Shown here in pieces: positions 14,701-28,505 of a stretch of DNA of 64,000 nucleotides. The position numbers and the translations under genes were made by a program. Source of the stretch: Auanema rhodensis (lineage: Eukaryota > Nematoda > Chromadorea > Rhabditida > Rhabditidae); the NCBI GenBank assembly GCA_964057225.1, contig OZ059896.1, positions 1,550,001 through 1,614,000 of the forward strand, in the 5' to 3' direction. The first letter of the stretch is position 1. Every line of letters begins with the position of its first letter. Under the pieces are notes generated by a model. That model made no database searches, was not told the DNA's origin, and was given only the letters and a program-made list of their open reading frames with translations.

Positions 14701-16055
14701 TAAATAGATGCGGTTTTCAAAATTAGATTCCCCATGTCCAAATTAGTCTAAAAACAAATTTTTATTGATATTGGTTCATGGTAACCATGACTTTGAAATT
14801 TACGTGAACTTCAATTTATGCTAATTTAATGTACAAGTGATGTGCACTTGGTATGTAACTCGCTTCACGTGAAAGATAAAGAGATGCGGTTTTCACAATT
14901 AGATTCCCCATGTCCATATTAGTCTAAAAACAAATTTTTATTGATATTGGTTCATGGTAACCATGACTTTGAAATTTACGTGAACTTTAATTTATGCTAA
15001 TTTAATGTACACGTGATGTGCACTTGGTATGTAACTCGCTTCACGTGAAAGATAAAGAGATGCGGTTCTCACAATTAGATTCCCCATGTCCATATTAGTC
15101 TAAAAACAAATTTTTATTGATATTGGTTCATGGTAACCATGACTTTGAAATTTACGTGAACTTTAATTATGCTAATTAAATGTACACGTGATGTGCACTT
15201 GGTATGTAACTCGCTTCACGTGAAAGATAAAGAGATGCTGTTTTCAAAATTAGATTCCCCATGTCCATATTAGTCTAAAAACAAATTTTTATTGATATTG
15301 GTTTATGGTAACCATGACTTTGAAATTTACGTGAACTTTAATTTATGCTAATTGAATGTACACGTGATGTGCACTTGGTATGTAACTCGCTTCACGTGAA
15401 AGATAAAGAGATGCGGTTTTCAAAATTAGATTCCCCATGTCCAAATTAGTCTAAAAACAAATTTTTATTGATATTGGTTCATGGTAACCATGACTTTGAA
15501 ATTTACGTGAACTTTAATTTATGCTAATTAAATGTACACGTGATGTGCACTTGGTATGTAACTCGCTTCACGTGAAAGATAAAGAGATGCGGTTTTCACA
15601 ATTAGATTCCCCATGTCCATATTAGTCTAAAAACAAATTTTTATTGATATTGATTCATGGTAACCATGACTTTGAAATTTACGTGAACTTCAATTTATGC
15701 TAATTAAATGTACACGTGATGTGCACTTGGTATGTAACTCGCTTCACGTGAAAGATAAATAGACGCGGTTTTCAAAATTAGATTCCCCATGTCCAAATTA
15801 GTCTAAAAACAAATTTTTATTTATATTGGTTCATGGTAACCATGACTTTGAAATTTACGTGAACTTTAATTTATGCTAATTAAATGTACACGTGATGTGC
15901 ACTTGGTATGTAACTCGCTTCACGTGAAAGATAAATAGATGCGGTTTTCAAAATTAGATTCCCCATGTCCATATTAGTCTAAAAACAAATTTTTATTGAT
16001 ATTGGTTCATGGTAACCATGACTTTGAAATTTACGTGAACTTTAATTTATGCTAA
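5736..16055 (+). repeat. 29-monomer HOR, 5101-bp unit, two copies
   Basis: Rare variants repeat at an offset of exactly 5101 bp, which is 29 x 176 minus three shared one-base deletions. Examples are the TTTAATTATG deletion (near 7422/12523, 9181/14282 and 10060/15161), ACAAAATTTT (6311/11412), AAAGACAAAG (6781/11882), GATGCTGTTTT (about 10131/15232) and TACAAGTG (8325/13426). The correspondence begins after about 5735, where AGAGATG faces ATAGATG at 10836. It ends near 10954/16055, where AATTGAATG faces AATTTAATG. The two copies share even single-copy variants, so the duplication is recent compared with the divergence between monomers. Confidence 0.85.
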
Positions 16056-17025
16056 TTTAATGTACAAGTGATGTGCACTTGGTATGTAACTCGCTTCACG
16101 TGAAAGATAAAGAGATGCGGTTTTCACAATTAGATTCCTCATGTCCATATTAGTCTAAAAACAAATTTTTATTGATATTGGTGCATGGTAACCATGACTT
16201 TGAAATTTACGTGAACTTTAATTTATGCTAATTAAATGTACACGTGATGTGCACTTGGTATGTAACTCGCTTCACGTGAAAGATAAAGAGATGCGGTTTT
16301 CAAAATTAGATTCCCCATGTCCAAATTAGTCTAAAAACAAATTTTTATTGATATTGGTTCATGGTAACCATGACTTTGAAATTTACGTGAACTTTAATTT
16401 ATGCTAATTAAATGTACACGTGATGTGCACTTGGTATGTAACTCGCTTCACGTGAAAGATAAAGAGATGCGGTTTTCACAATTAGATTCCCCATGTCCAT
16501 ATTAGTCTAAAAACAAATTTTTATTTATATTGGTTCATGGTAACCATGACTTTGAAATTTACGTGAACTTCAATTTATGCTAATTAAATGTACACGTGAT
16601 GTGCACTTGGTATGTAACTCGCTTCACGTGAAAGATAAAGAGATGCGGTTTTCACAATTAGATTCCCCATGTCCATATTAGTCTAAAAACAAATTTTTAT
16701 TGATATTGGTTCATGGTAACCATGACTTTGAAATTTACGTGAACTTTAATTTATGCTAATTTAATGTACACGTGATGTGCACTTGGTATGTAACTCGCTT
16801 CACGTGAAAGATAAAGAGATGCGGTTCTCACAATTAGATTCCCCATGTCCATATTAGTCTAAAAACAAATTTTTATTGATATTGGTTCATGGTAACCATG
16901 ACTTTGAAATTTACGTGAACTTTAATTATGCTAATTAAATGTACACGTGATGTGCACTTGGTATGTAACTCGCTTCACGTGAAAGATAAAGAGATGCGGT
17001 TTTCAAAATTAGATTCCCCATGTCC
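6622..17025 (+). repeat. Nested 15-monomer HOR, 2638-bp offset
   Basis: Inside and beyond the 5101-bp unit, a second offset of 2638 bp (15 x 176 minus two shared deletions) links the same markers. AAAGACAAAG matches at 6781/9419, TACAAGTG at 7093/9731 and 13425/16063, AATTGAATG at 7611/10249, and the TTTAATTATG deletion at 7422/10060, 12523/15161 and 14282/16920. In the first large copy the match is lost at about 8321/10955. After 16055 the sequence follows this 15-monomer register until about 17025. The large HOR was therefore built from an older 15-monomer repeat. Confidence 0.75.
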
Positions 17026-19199
17026 ATATTAGTCTAAAAACAAATTTTTTTTGATATTGGTTTATGGTAACCATGACTTTGAAATTTACGTGAACTTTAA
17101 TTTATGCTAATTAAATGTACACGTGATGTGCACTTGGTATGTAACTCGCTTCACGTGAAAGATAAATAGACGCGGTTTTCAAAATTAGATTCCCCATGTC
17201 CAAATTAGTCTAAAAACAAATTTTTATTTATATTGGTTCATGGTAACCATGACTTTGAAATTTACGTGAACTTTAATTTATGCTAATTTAATGTACACGT
17301 GATGTGCACTTGGTATGTAACTCGCTTCACGTGAAAGATAAAGAGATGCGGTTCTCACAATTAGATTCCCCATGTCCATATTAGTCTAAAAACAAATTTT
17401 TATTGATATTGGTTCATGGTAACCATGACTTTGAAATTTACGTGAACTTTAATTTATGCTAATTAAATGTACACGTGATGTGCACTTGGTATGTAACTCG
17501 CTTCACGTGAAAGATAAAGAGATGCGGTTTTCAAAATTAGATTCCCCATGTCCATATTAGTCTAAAAACAAATTTTTATTGATATTGGTGCATGGTAACC
17601 ATGACTTTGAAATTTACGTGAACTTTAATTTATGCTAATTAAATGTACACGTGATGTGCACTTGGTATGTAACTCGCTTCACGTGAAAGATAAATAGACG
17701 CGGTTTTCAAAATTAGATTCCCCATGTCCAAATTAGTCTAAAAACAAATTTTTATTTATATTGGTTCATGGTAACCATGACTTTGAAATTTACGTGAACT
17801 TTAATTTATGCTAATTAAATGTACACGTGATGTGCACTTGGTATGTAACTCGCTTCACGTGAAAGATAAAGAGATGCGGTTTTCACAATTAGATTCCCCA
17901 TGTCCATATTAGTCTAAAAACAAATTTTTATTGATATTGGTTCATGGTAACCATGACTTTGAAATTTACGTGAACTTTAATTTATGCTAATTAAATGTAC
18001 ACGTGATGTGCACTTGGTATGTAACTCGCTTCACGTGAAAGATAAAGAGATGCGGTTTTCAAAATTAGATTCCCCATGTCCATATTAGTCTAAAAACAAA
18101 TTTTTATTGATATTGGTGCATGGTAACCATGACTTTGAAATTTACGTGAACTTTAATTTATGCTAATTAAATGTACACGTGATGTGCACTTGGTATGTAA
18201 CTCGCTTCACGTGAAAGATAAATAGACGCGGTTTTCAAAATTAGATTCCCCATGTCCAAATTAGTCTAAAAACAAATTTTTATTTATATTGGTTCATGGT
18301 AACCATGACTTTGAAATTTACGTGAACTTTAATTTATGCTAATTAAATGTACACGTGATGTGCACTTGGTATGTAACTCGCTTCACGTGAAAGATAAAGA
18401 GATGCGGTTTTCACAATTAGATTCCCCATGTCCATATTAGTCTAAAAACAAATTTTTATTGATATTGGTGCATGGTAACCATGACTTTGAAATTTACGTG
18501 AACTTTAATTTATGCTAATTAAATGTACACGTGATGTGCACTTGGTATGTAACTCGCTTCACGTGAAAGATAAAGAGATGCGGTTTTCAAAATTAGATTC
18601 CCCATGTCCATATTAGTCTAAAAACAAATTTTTATTGATATTGGTTCATGGTAACCATGACTTTGAAATTTACGTGAACTTTAATTTATGCTAATTAAAT
18701 GTACACGTGATGTGCACTTGGTATGTAACTCGCTTCACGTGAAAGATAAAGAGATGCGGTTCTCAAAATTAGATTCCCCATGTCCATATTAGTCTAAAAA
18801 CAAATTTTTATTGATATTGGTTCATGGTAACCATGACTTTGAAATTCACGTGAACTTTAATTTATGCTAATTTAATGTACACGTAATGTGCACTTGGTAT
18901 GTAACTCGCTTCACGTGGAAGATGAAGAGATGCGGTTTTCAAAATTAGATTCCCCATGTCCATATTAGTCTAAAAACAAATTTTTATTGATATTGGTTTA
19001 TGGTAACCATGACTTTGAAATTTACGTGAACTTTAATTTATGCTAATTGAATGTACACGTGATGTGCACTTGGTATGTAACTCGCTTCACGTGGAAGATG
19101 AAGAGATGCGGTTTTCAAAATTAGATTCCCCATGTCCATATTAGTCTAAAAACAAATTTTTATTGATATTGGTTTATGGTAACCATGACTTTGAAATTT

Positions 19200-21300
19200 A
19201 CGTGAACTTTAATTTATGCTAATTTAATGTACACGTGATGTGCACTTCGTATGTAACTCGCTTCACGTGAAAGATAAAGAGATGCGGTTTTCACAATTAG
19301 ATTCTCCATGTCCATATTAGTCTAAAAACAAATTTTTATTGATATTGGTTTATGGTAACCATGACTTTGAAATTTACGTGAACTTTAATTTATGCTAATT
19401 AAATGTACACGTGATGTGCACTTGGTATGTAACTCGCTTCACGTGAAAGATAAAGAGATGCGGTTTTCAAAATTAGATTCCCCATGTCCATATTAGTCTA
19501 AAAACAAATATTTATTGATATTGATTCATGGTAACCATGACTTTGAAATTTACGTGAACTTTAATTTATGCTAATTAAATGTACACGTGATGTGCACTTG
19601 GTATGTAACTCGCTTCACGTGAAAGATAAATAGACGCGGTTTTCAAAATTAGATTCCCCATGTCCAAATTAGTCTAAAAACAAATTTTTATTTATATTGG
19701 TTCATGGTAACCATGACTTTGAAATTTACGTGAACTTTAATTTATGCTAATTAAATGTACACGTGATGTGCACTTGGTATGTAACTCGCTTCACGTGAAA
19801 GATAAAGAGATGCGGTTTTCACAATTAGATTCCCCATGTCCATATTAGTCTAAAAACAAATTTTTATTGATATTGGTTCATGGTAACCATGACTTTGAAA
19901 TTTACGTGAACTTTAATTTATGCTAATTAAATGTACACGTGATGTGCACTTGGTATGTAACTCGCTTCACGTGAAAGATAAAGAGATGCGGTTTTCAAAA
20001 TTAGATTCCCCATGTCCATATTAGTCTAAAAACAAATTTTTATTGATATTGGTGCATGGTAACCATGACTTTGAAATTTACGTGAACTTTAATTTATGCT
20101 AATTAAATGTACACGTGATGTGCACTTGGTATGTAACTCGCTTCACGTGAAAGATAAATAGACGCGGTTTTCAAAATTAGATTCCCCATGTCCAAATTAG
20201 TCTAAAAACAAATTTTTATTTATATTGGTTCATGGTAACCATGACTTTGAAATTTACGTGAACTTTAATTTATGCTAATTAAATGTACACGTGATGTGCA
20301 CTTGGTATGTAACTCGCTTCACGTGAAAGATAAAGAGATGCGGTTTTCAAAATTAGATTCCCCATGTCCATATTAGTCTAAAAACAAATTTTTATTGATA
20401 TTGGTTCATGGTAACCATGACTTTGAAATTTACGTGAACTTTAATTTATGCTAATTAAATGTACACGTGATGTGCACTTGGTATGTAACTCGCTTCACGT
20501 GAAAGATAAAGAGATGCGGTTTTCAAAATTAGATTCCCCATGTCCATATTAGTCTAAAAACAAATTTTTATTGATATTGGTTTATGGTAACCATGACTTT
20601 GAAATTCACGTGAACTTTAATTTATGCTAATTTAATGTACACGTAATGTGCACTTGGTATGTAACTCGCTTCACGTGAAAGATAAAGAGATGCGGTTTTC
20701 AAAATTAGATTCCCCATGTCCATATTAGTCTAAAAACAAATTTTTATTGATATTGGTTCATGGTAACCATGACTTTGAAATTTACGTGAACTTTAATTTA
20801 TGCTAATTAAATGTACACGTGATGTGCACTTGGTATGTAACTCGCTTCACGTGAAAGATAAAGAGATGCGGTTTTCAAAATTAGATTCCCCATGTCCATA
20901 TTAGTCTAAAAACAAATTTTTATTGATATTGGTTTATGGTAACCATGACTTTGAAATTTACGTGAACTTTAATTTATGCTAATTTAATGTACACGTGATG
21001 TGCACTTCGTATGTAACTCGCTTCACGTGAAAGATAAAGAGATGCGGTTTTCACAATTAGATTCTCCATGTCCATATTAGTCTAAAAACAAATTTTTATT
21101 GATATTGGTTTATGGTAACCATGACTTTGAAATTTACGTGAACTTTAATTTATGCTAATTAAATGTACACGTGATGTGCACTTGGTATGTAACTCGCTTC
21201 ACGTGAAAGATAAAGAGATGCGGTTTTCAAAATTAGATTCCCCATGTCCATATTAGTCTAAAAACAAATATTTATTGATATTGATTCATGGTAACCATGA
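19200..21300 (+). repeat. 10-monomer duplication, 1760-bp offset
   Basis: The variant CACTTCGTATG, together with TAGATTCTCC in the same monomer, occurs near 19244 and again 1760 bp (10 x 176) later near 21004. The next monomer in both places carries ACAAATATTTATTG followed by GATTCAT. This local duplication precedes the larger HOR that starts near 20.5 kb and contributes its second copy to it. Its outer limits were judged by eye and are approximate. Confidence 0.6.
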
Positions 21301-24300
21301 CTTTGAAATTTACGTGAACTTCAATTTATGCTAATTAAATGTACACGTGATGTGCACTTGGTATGTAACTCGCTTCACGTGAAAGATAAATAGACGCGGT
21401 TTTCAAAATTAGATTCCCCATGTCCAAATTAGTCTAAAAACAAATTTTTATTTATATTGGTTCATGGTAACCATGACTTTGAAATTTACGTGAACTTTAA
21501 TTTATGCTAATTTAATGTACACGTGATGTGCACTTGGTATGTAACTCGCTTCACGTGAAAGATAAAAAGATGCGGTTTTCACAATTAGATTCCCCATGTC
21601 CATATTAGTCTAAAAACAAATTTTTATTGATATTGGAGCATGGTAACCATGACTTTGAAATTTACGTGAACTTTAATTTATGCTAATTAAATGTACACGT
21701 GATGTGCACTTGGTATGTAACTCGCTTCACGTGAAAGATAAATAGATGCGGTTTTCAAAATTAGATTCCCCATGTCCAAAGTAGTCTAAAAACAAATTTT
21801 TATTGATATTGGTTCATGGTAACCATGACTTTGAAATTTACGTGAACTTCAATTTATGCTAATTTAATGTACAAGTGATGTGCACTTGGTATGTAACTCG
21901 CTTCACGTGAAAGATAAAGAGATGCGGTTTTCACAATTAGATTCCCCATGTCCATATTAGTCTAAAAACAAATTTTTATTGATATTGGTGCATGGTAACC
22001 ATGACTTTGAAATTTAGGTGAACTTTAATTTATGCTAATTAAATGTACACGTGATGTGCACTTGGTATGTAACTCGCTTCACGTGAAAGATAAAGAGATG
22101 CGGTTTTCAAAATTAGATTCCCCATGTCCATATTAGTCTAAAAACAAATTTTTATTGATATTGGTTCATGGTAACCATGACTTTGAAATTTACGTGAACT
22201 TTAATTTATGCTAATTAAATGTACACGTGATGTGCACTTGGTATGTAACTCGCTTCACGTGAAAGATAAAGAGATGCGGTTTTCAAAATTAGATTCCCCA
22301 TGTCCATATTAGTCTAAAAACAAATTTTTATTGATATTGGTTCATGGTAACCATGACTTTGAAATTCACGTGAACTTTAATTTATGCTAATTTAATGTAC
22401 ACGTAATGTGCACTTGGTATGTAACTCGCTTCACGTGAAAGATAAAGAGATGCGGTTTTCAAAATTAGATTCCCCATGTCCATATTAGTCTAAAAACAAA
22501 TTTTTATTGATATTGGTTTATGGTAACCATGACTTTGAAATTTACGTGAACTTTAATTTATGCTAATTGAATGTACACGTGATGTGCACTTGGTATGTAA
22601 CTCGCTTCACGTGGAAGATGAAGAGATGCGGTTTTCAAAATTAGATTCCCCATGTCCATATTAGTCTAAAAACAAATTTTTATTGATATTGGTTCATGGT
22701 AACCATGACTTTGAAATTTACGTGAACTTTAATTTATGCTAATTAAATGTACACGTGATGTGCACTTGGTATGTAACTCGCTTCACGTGAAAGATAAAGA
22801 GATGCGGTTTTCAAAATTAGATTCCCCATGTCCATATTAGTCTAAAAACAAATTTTTATTGATATTGGTGCATGGTAACCATGACTTTGAAATTTACGTG
22901 AACTTTAATTTATGCTAATTAAATGTACACGTGATGTGCACTTGGTATGTAACTCGCTTCACGTGAAAGATAAATAGACGCGGTTTTTAAAATTAGATTC
23001 CCCATGTCCAAATTAGTCTAAAAACAAATTTTTATTTATATTGGTTCATGGTAACCATGACTTTGAAATTTACGTGAACTTTAATTTATGCTAATTAAAT
23101 GTACACGTGATGTGCACTTGGTATGTAACTCGCTTCACGTGAAAGATAAAGAGATGCGGTTTTCACAATTAGATTCCTCATGTCCATATTAGTCTAAAAA
23201 CAAATTTTTATTGATATTGGTGCATGGTAACCATGACTTTGAAATTAACGTGAACTTTAATTTATGCTAATTAAATGTACACGTGATGTGCACTTGGTAT
23301 GTAACTCGCTTCACGTGAAAGATAAAGAGATGCGGTTTTCAAAATTAGATTCCCCATGTCCATATTAGTCTAAAAACAAATTTATATATATATATTGGTT
23401 CATGGTAACCATGACTTTGAAATTTACGTGAACTTTAATTTATGCTAATTAAATGTACACGTGATGTGCACTTGGTATGTAACTCGCTTCACGTGAAAGA
23501 TAAATAGATGCGGTTTTCAAAATTAGATTCCCCATGTCCAAATTAGTCTAAAAACAAATTTTTATTGATGTTGGTTCATGGTAACCATGACTTTGAAATT
23601 TACGTGAACTTCAATTTATGCTAATTTAATGTACACGTGATGTGCACTTGGTATGTAACTCGCTTCACGTGAAAGATAAAGAGATGCGGTTTTCACAATT
23701 AGATTCCCCATGTCCATATTAGTCTAAAAACAAATTTTCATTGATATTGGTGCATGGTAACCATGACTTTGAAATTTACGTGAACTTTAATTTATGCTAA
23801 TTAAATGTACACGTGATGAGCACTTGGTATGTAACTCGCTTCACGTGAAAGATAAAGAGATGCGGTTTTCAAAATTAAATTCCCCATGTCCATATTAGTC
23901 TAAAAACAAATTTTTATATTTATTGGTTCATGGTAACCATGACTTTGAAATTTACGTGAACTTTAATTTATGCTAATTAAATGTACACGTGATGTGCACT
24001 TGGTATGTAACTCGCTTCACGTGAAAGATAAATAGATGCGGTTTTCAAAATTAGATTCCCCATGTCCAAATTAGTCTAAAAACAAATTTTTATTGATATT
24101 GGTTCATGGTAACCATGACTTTGAAATTTACGTGAACTTCAATTTATGCTAATTTAATGTACACGTGATGTGCACTTGGTATGTAACTCGCTTCACGTGA
24201 AAGATAAAGAGATGCGGTTTTCACAATTAGATTCCCCATGTCCATATTAGTCTAAAAACAAATTTTCATTGATATTGGTGCATGGTAACCATGACTTTGA

Positions 24301-27300
24301 AATTTACGTGAACTTTAATTTATGCTAATTAAATGTACACGTGATGAGCACTTGGTATGTAACTCGCTTCACGTGAAAGATAAAGAGATGCGGTTTTCAA
24401 AATTAGATTCCCCATGTCCATATTAGTCTAAAAACAAATTTTTATTGATATTGGTTCATGGTAACCATGACTTTGAAATTTACGTGAACTTTAATTTATG
24501 CTAATTAAATGTACACGTGATGTGCACTTGGTATGTAACTCGCTTCACGTGAAAGATAAAGAGATGCGGTTTTCAAAATTAGATTCCCCATGTCCATATT
24601 AGTCTAAAAACAAATTTTTATTGATATTGGTTCATGGTAACCATGACTTTGAAATTCACGTGAACTTTAATTTATGCTAATTTAATGTACACGTAATGTG
24701 CACTTGGTATGTAACTCGCTTCACGTGAAAGATAAAGAGATGCGGTTTTCAAAATTAGATTCCCCATGTCCATATTAGTCTAAAAACAAATTTTTATTGA
24801 TATTGGTTTATGGTAACCATGACTTTGAAATTCACGTGAACTTTAATTTATGCTAATTTAATGTACACGTAATGTGCACTTGGTATGTAACTCGCTTCAC
24901 GTGAAAGATAAAGAGATGCGGTTTTCAAAATTAGATTCCCCATGTCCATATTAGTCTAAAAACAAATTTTTATTGATATTGGTTCATGGTAACCATGACT
25001 TTGAAATTTACGTGAACTTTAATTTATGCTAATTAAATGTACACGTGATGTGCACTTGGTATGTAACTCGCTTCACGTGAAAGATAAAGAGATGCGGTTT
25101 TCAAAATTAGATTCCCCATGTCCATATTAGTCTAAAAACAAATTTTTATTGATATTGGTTTATGGTAACCATGACTTTGAAATTTACGTGAACTTTAATT
25201 TATGCTAATTTAATGTACACGTGATGTGCACTTCGTATGTAACTCGCTTCACGTGAAAGATAAAGAGATGCGGTTTTCACAATTAGATTCTCCATGTCCA
25301 TATTAGTCTAAAAACAAATTTTTATTGATATTGGTTTATGGTAACCATGACTTTGAAATTTACGTGAACTTTAATTTATGCTAATTAAATGTACACGTGA
25401 TGTGCACTTGGTATGTAACTCGCTTCACGTGAAAGATAAAGAGATGCGGTTTTCAAAATTAGATTCCTCATGTCCATATTAGTCTAAAAACAAATATTTA
25501 TTGATATTGATTCATGGTAACCATGACTTTGAAATTTACGTGAACTTCAATTTATGCTAATTAAATGTACACGTGATGTGCACTTGGTATGTGACTCGCT
25601 TCACGTGAAAGATAAATAGACGCGGTTTTCAAAATTAGATTCCCCATGTCCAAATTAGTCTAAAAACAAATTTTTATTTATATTGGTTCATGGTAACCAT
25701 GACTTTGAAATTTACGTGAACTTTAATTTATGCTAATTTAATGTACACGTGATGTGCACTTGGTATGTAACTCGCTTCACGTGAAAGATAAAAAGATGCG
25801 GTTTTCACAATTAGATTCCCCATGTCCATATTAGTCTAAAAACAAATTTTTATTGATATTGGAGCATGGTAACCATGACTTTGAAATTTACGTGAACTTT
25901 AATTTATGCTAATTAAATGTACACGTGATGTGCACTTGGTATGTAACTCGCTTCACGTGAAAGATAAATAGATGCGGTTTTCAAAATTAGATTCCCCATG
26001 TCCAAAGTAGTCTAAAAACAAATTTTAATTGATATTGGTTCATGGTAACCATGACTTTGAAATTTACGTGAACTTCAATTTATGCTAATTTAATGTACAA
26101 GTGATGTGCACTTGGTATGTAACTCGCTTCACGTGAAAGATAAAGAGATGCGGTTTTCACAATTAGATTCCCCATGTCCATATTAGTCTAAAAACAAATT
26201 TTTATTGATATTGGTGCATGGTAACCATGACTTTGAAATTTAGGTGAACTTTAATTTATGCTAATTAAATGTACACGTGATGTGCACTTGGTATGTAACT
26301 CGCTTCACGTGAAAGATAAAGAGATGCGGTTTTCAAAATTAGATTCCCCATGTCCATATTAGTCTAAAAACAAATTTTTATTGATATTGGTTCATGGTAA
26401 CCATGACTTTGAAATTCACGTGAACTTTAATTTATGCTAATTTAATGTACACGTAATGTGCACTTGGTATGTAACTCGCTTCACGTGAAAGATAAAGAGA
26501 TGCGGTTTTCAAAATTAGATTCCCCATGTCCATATTAGTCTAAAAACAAATTTTTATTGATATTGGTTTATGGTAACCATGACTTTGAAATTTACGTGAA
26601 CTTTAATTTATGCTAATTGAATGTACACGTGATGTGCACTTGGTATGTAACTCGCTTCACGTGGAAGATGAAGAGATGCGGTTTTCAAAATTAGATTCCC
26701 CATGTCCATATTAGTCTAAAAACAAATTTTTATTGATATTGGTTCATGGTAACCATGACTTTGAAATTTACGTGAACTTTAATTTATGCTAATTAAATGT
26801 ACACGTGATGTGCACTTGGTATGTAACTCGCTTCACGTGAAAGATAAAGAGATGCGGTTTTCAAAATTAGATTCCCCATGTCCATATTAGTCTAAAAACA
26901 AATTTTTATTGATATTGGTGCATGGTAACCATGACTTTGAAATTTACGTGAACTTTAATTTATGCTAATTAAATGTACACGTGATGTGCACTTGGTATGT
27001 AACTCGCTTCACGTGAAAGATAAATAGACGCGGTTTTTAAAATTAGATTCCCCATGTCCAAATTAGTCTAAAAACAAATTTTTATTTATATTGGTTCATG
27101 GTAACCATGACTTTGAAATTTACGTGAACTTTAATTTATGCTAATTAAATGTACACGTGATGTGCACTTGGTATGTAACTCGCTTCACGTGAAAGATAAA
27201 GAGATGCGGTTTTCACAATTAGATTCCTCATGTCCATATTAGTCTAAAAACAAATTTTTATTGATATTGGTGCATGGTAACCATGACTTTGAAATTTACG

Positions 27301-28505
27301 TGAACTTTAATTTATGCTAATTAAATGTACACGTGATGTGCACTTGGTATGTAACTCGCTTCACGTGAAAGATAAAGAGATGCGGTTTTCAAAATTAGAT
27401 TCCCCATGTCCATATTAGTCTAAAAACAAATTTTTATATATATATTGGTTCATGGTAACCATGACTTTGAAATTTACGTGAACTTTAATTTATGCTAATT
27501 AAATGTACACGTGATGTGCACTTGGTATGTAACTCGCTTCACGTGAAAGATAAATAGATGCGGTTTTCAAAATTAGATTCCCCATGTCCAAATTAGTCTA
27601 AAAACAAATTTTTATTGATGTTGGTTCATGGTAACCATGACTTTGAAATTTACGTGAACTTCAATTTATGCTAATTTAATGTACACGTGATGTGCACTTG
27701 GTATGTAACTCGCTTCACGTGAAAGATAAAGAGATGCGGTTTTCACAATTAGATTCCCCATGTCCATATTAGTCTAAAAACAAATTTTCATTGATATTGG
27801 TGCATGGTAACCATGACTTTGAAATTTACGTGAACTTTAATTTATGCTAATTAAATGTACACGTGATGAGCACTTGGTATGTAACTCGCTTCACGTGAAA
27901 GATAAAGAGATGCGGTTTTCAAAATTAAATTCCCCATGTCCATATTAGTCTAAAAACAAATTTTTATATTTATTGGTTCATGGTAACCATGACTTTGAAA
28001 TTTACGTGAACTTTAATTTATGCTAATTAAATGTACACGTGATGTGCACTTGGTATGTAACTCGCTTCACGTGAAAGATAAATAGATGCGGTTTTCAAAA
28101 TTAGATTCCCCATGTCCAAATTAGTCTAAAAACAAATTTTTATTGATATTGGTTCATGGTAACCATGACTTTGAAATTTACGTGAACTTCAATTTATGCT
28201 AATTTAATGTACACGTGATGTGCACTTGGTATGTAACTCCCTTCACGTGAAAGATAAAGAGATGCGGTTTTCACAATTAGATTCCCCATGTCCATATTAG
28301 TCTAAAAACAAATTTTCATTGATATTGGTGCATGGTAACCATGACTTTGAAATTTACGTGAACTTTAATTTATGCTAATTAAATGTACACGTGATGAGCA
28401 CTTGGTATGTAACTCGCTTCACGTGAAAGATAAAGAGATGCGGTTTTCAAAATTAGATTCCCCATGTCCATATTAGTCTAAAAACAAATTTTTATTGATA
28501 TTGGT
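20580..28505 (+). repeat. 24/23-monomer HOR, units of 4226 and 4050 bp
   Basis: Markers in the left part recur at 4226 bp (24 x 176 + 2): ACGTAATG at 20641/24867, CTTCGTATG at 21005/25231 and GATAAAAAG at 21561/25787. Markers further right recur at 4050 bp (23 x 176 + 2): ACGTAATG at 22401/26451, CGGTTTTTAA at 22981/27031 and AAATTAAATTCC near 23872/27922. The extra 2 bp is the shared AT insertion at 23381. The change of offset equals one whole monomer, which is present at about 22190-22365 in the first copy and absent from the second. The match ends near 24455/28505. Confidence 0.8.
23381..23395 (+). repeat. AT dinucleotide tract adding 2 bp to a monomer
   Basis: The usual AAATTTTTATTGATATTGG of the monomer end is replaced by a run of alternating T and A that is 2 bp longer. 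The same 2-bp gain appears at 27431 and 29721, where it marks copies of the 23- and 13-monomer HORs. Shorter ATATAT versions without a length change occur elsewhere, for example near 28668, 29196, 33950 and 41870. Slippage in a short (TA)n run would explain it. Confidence 0.8.
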
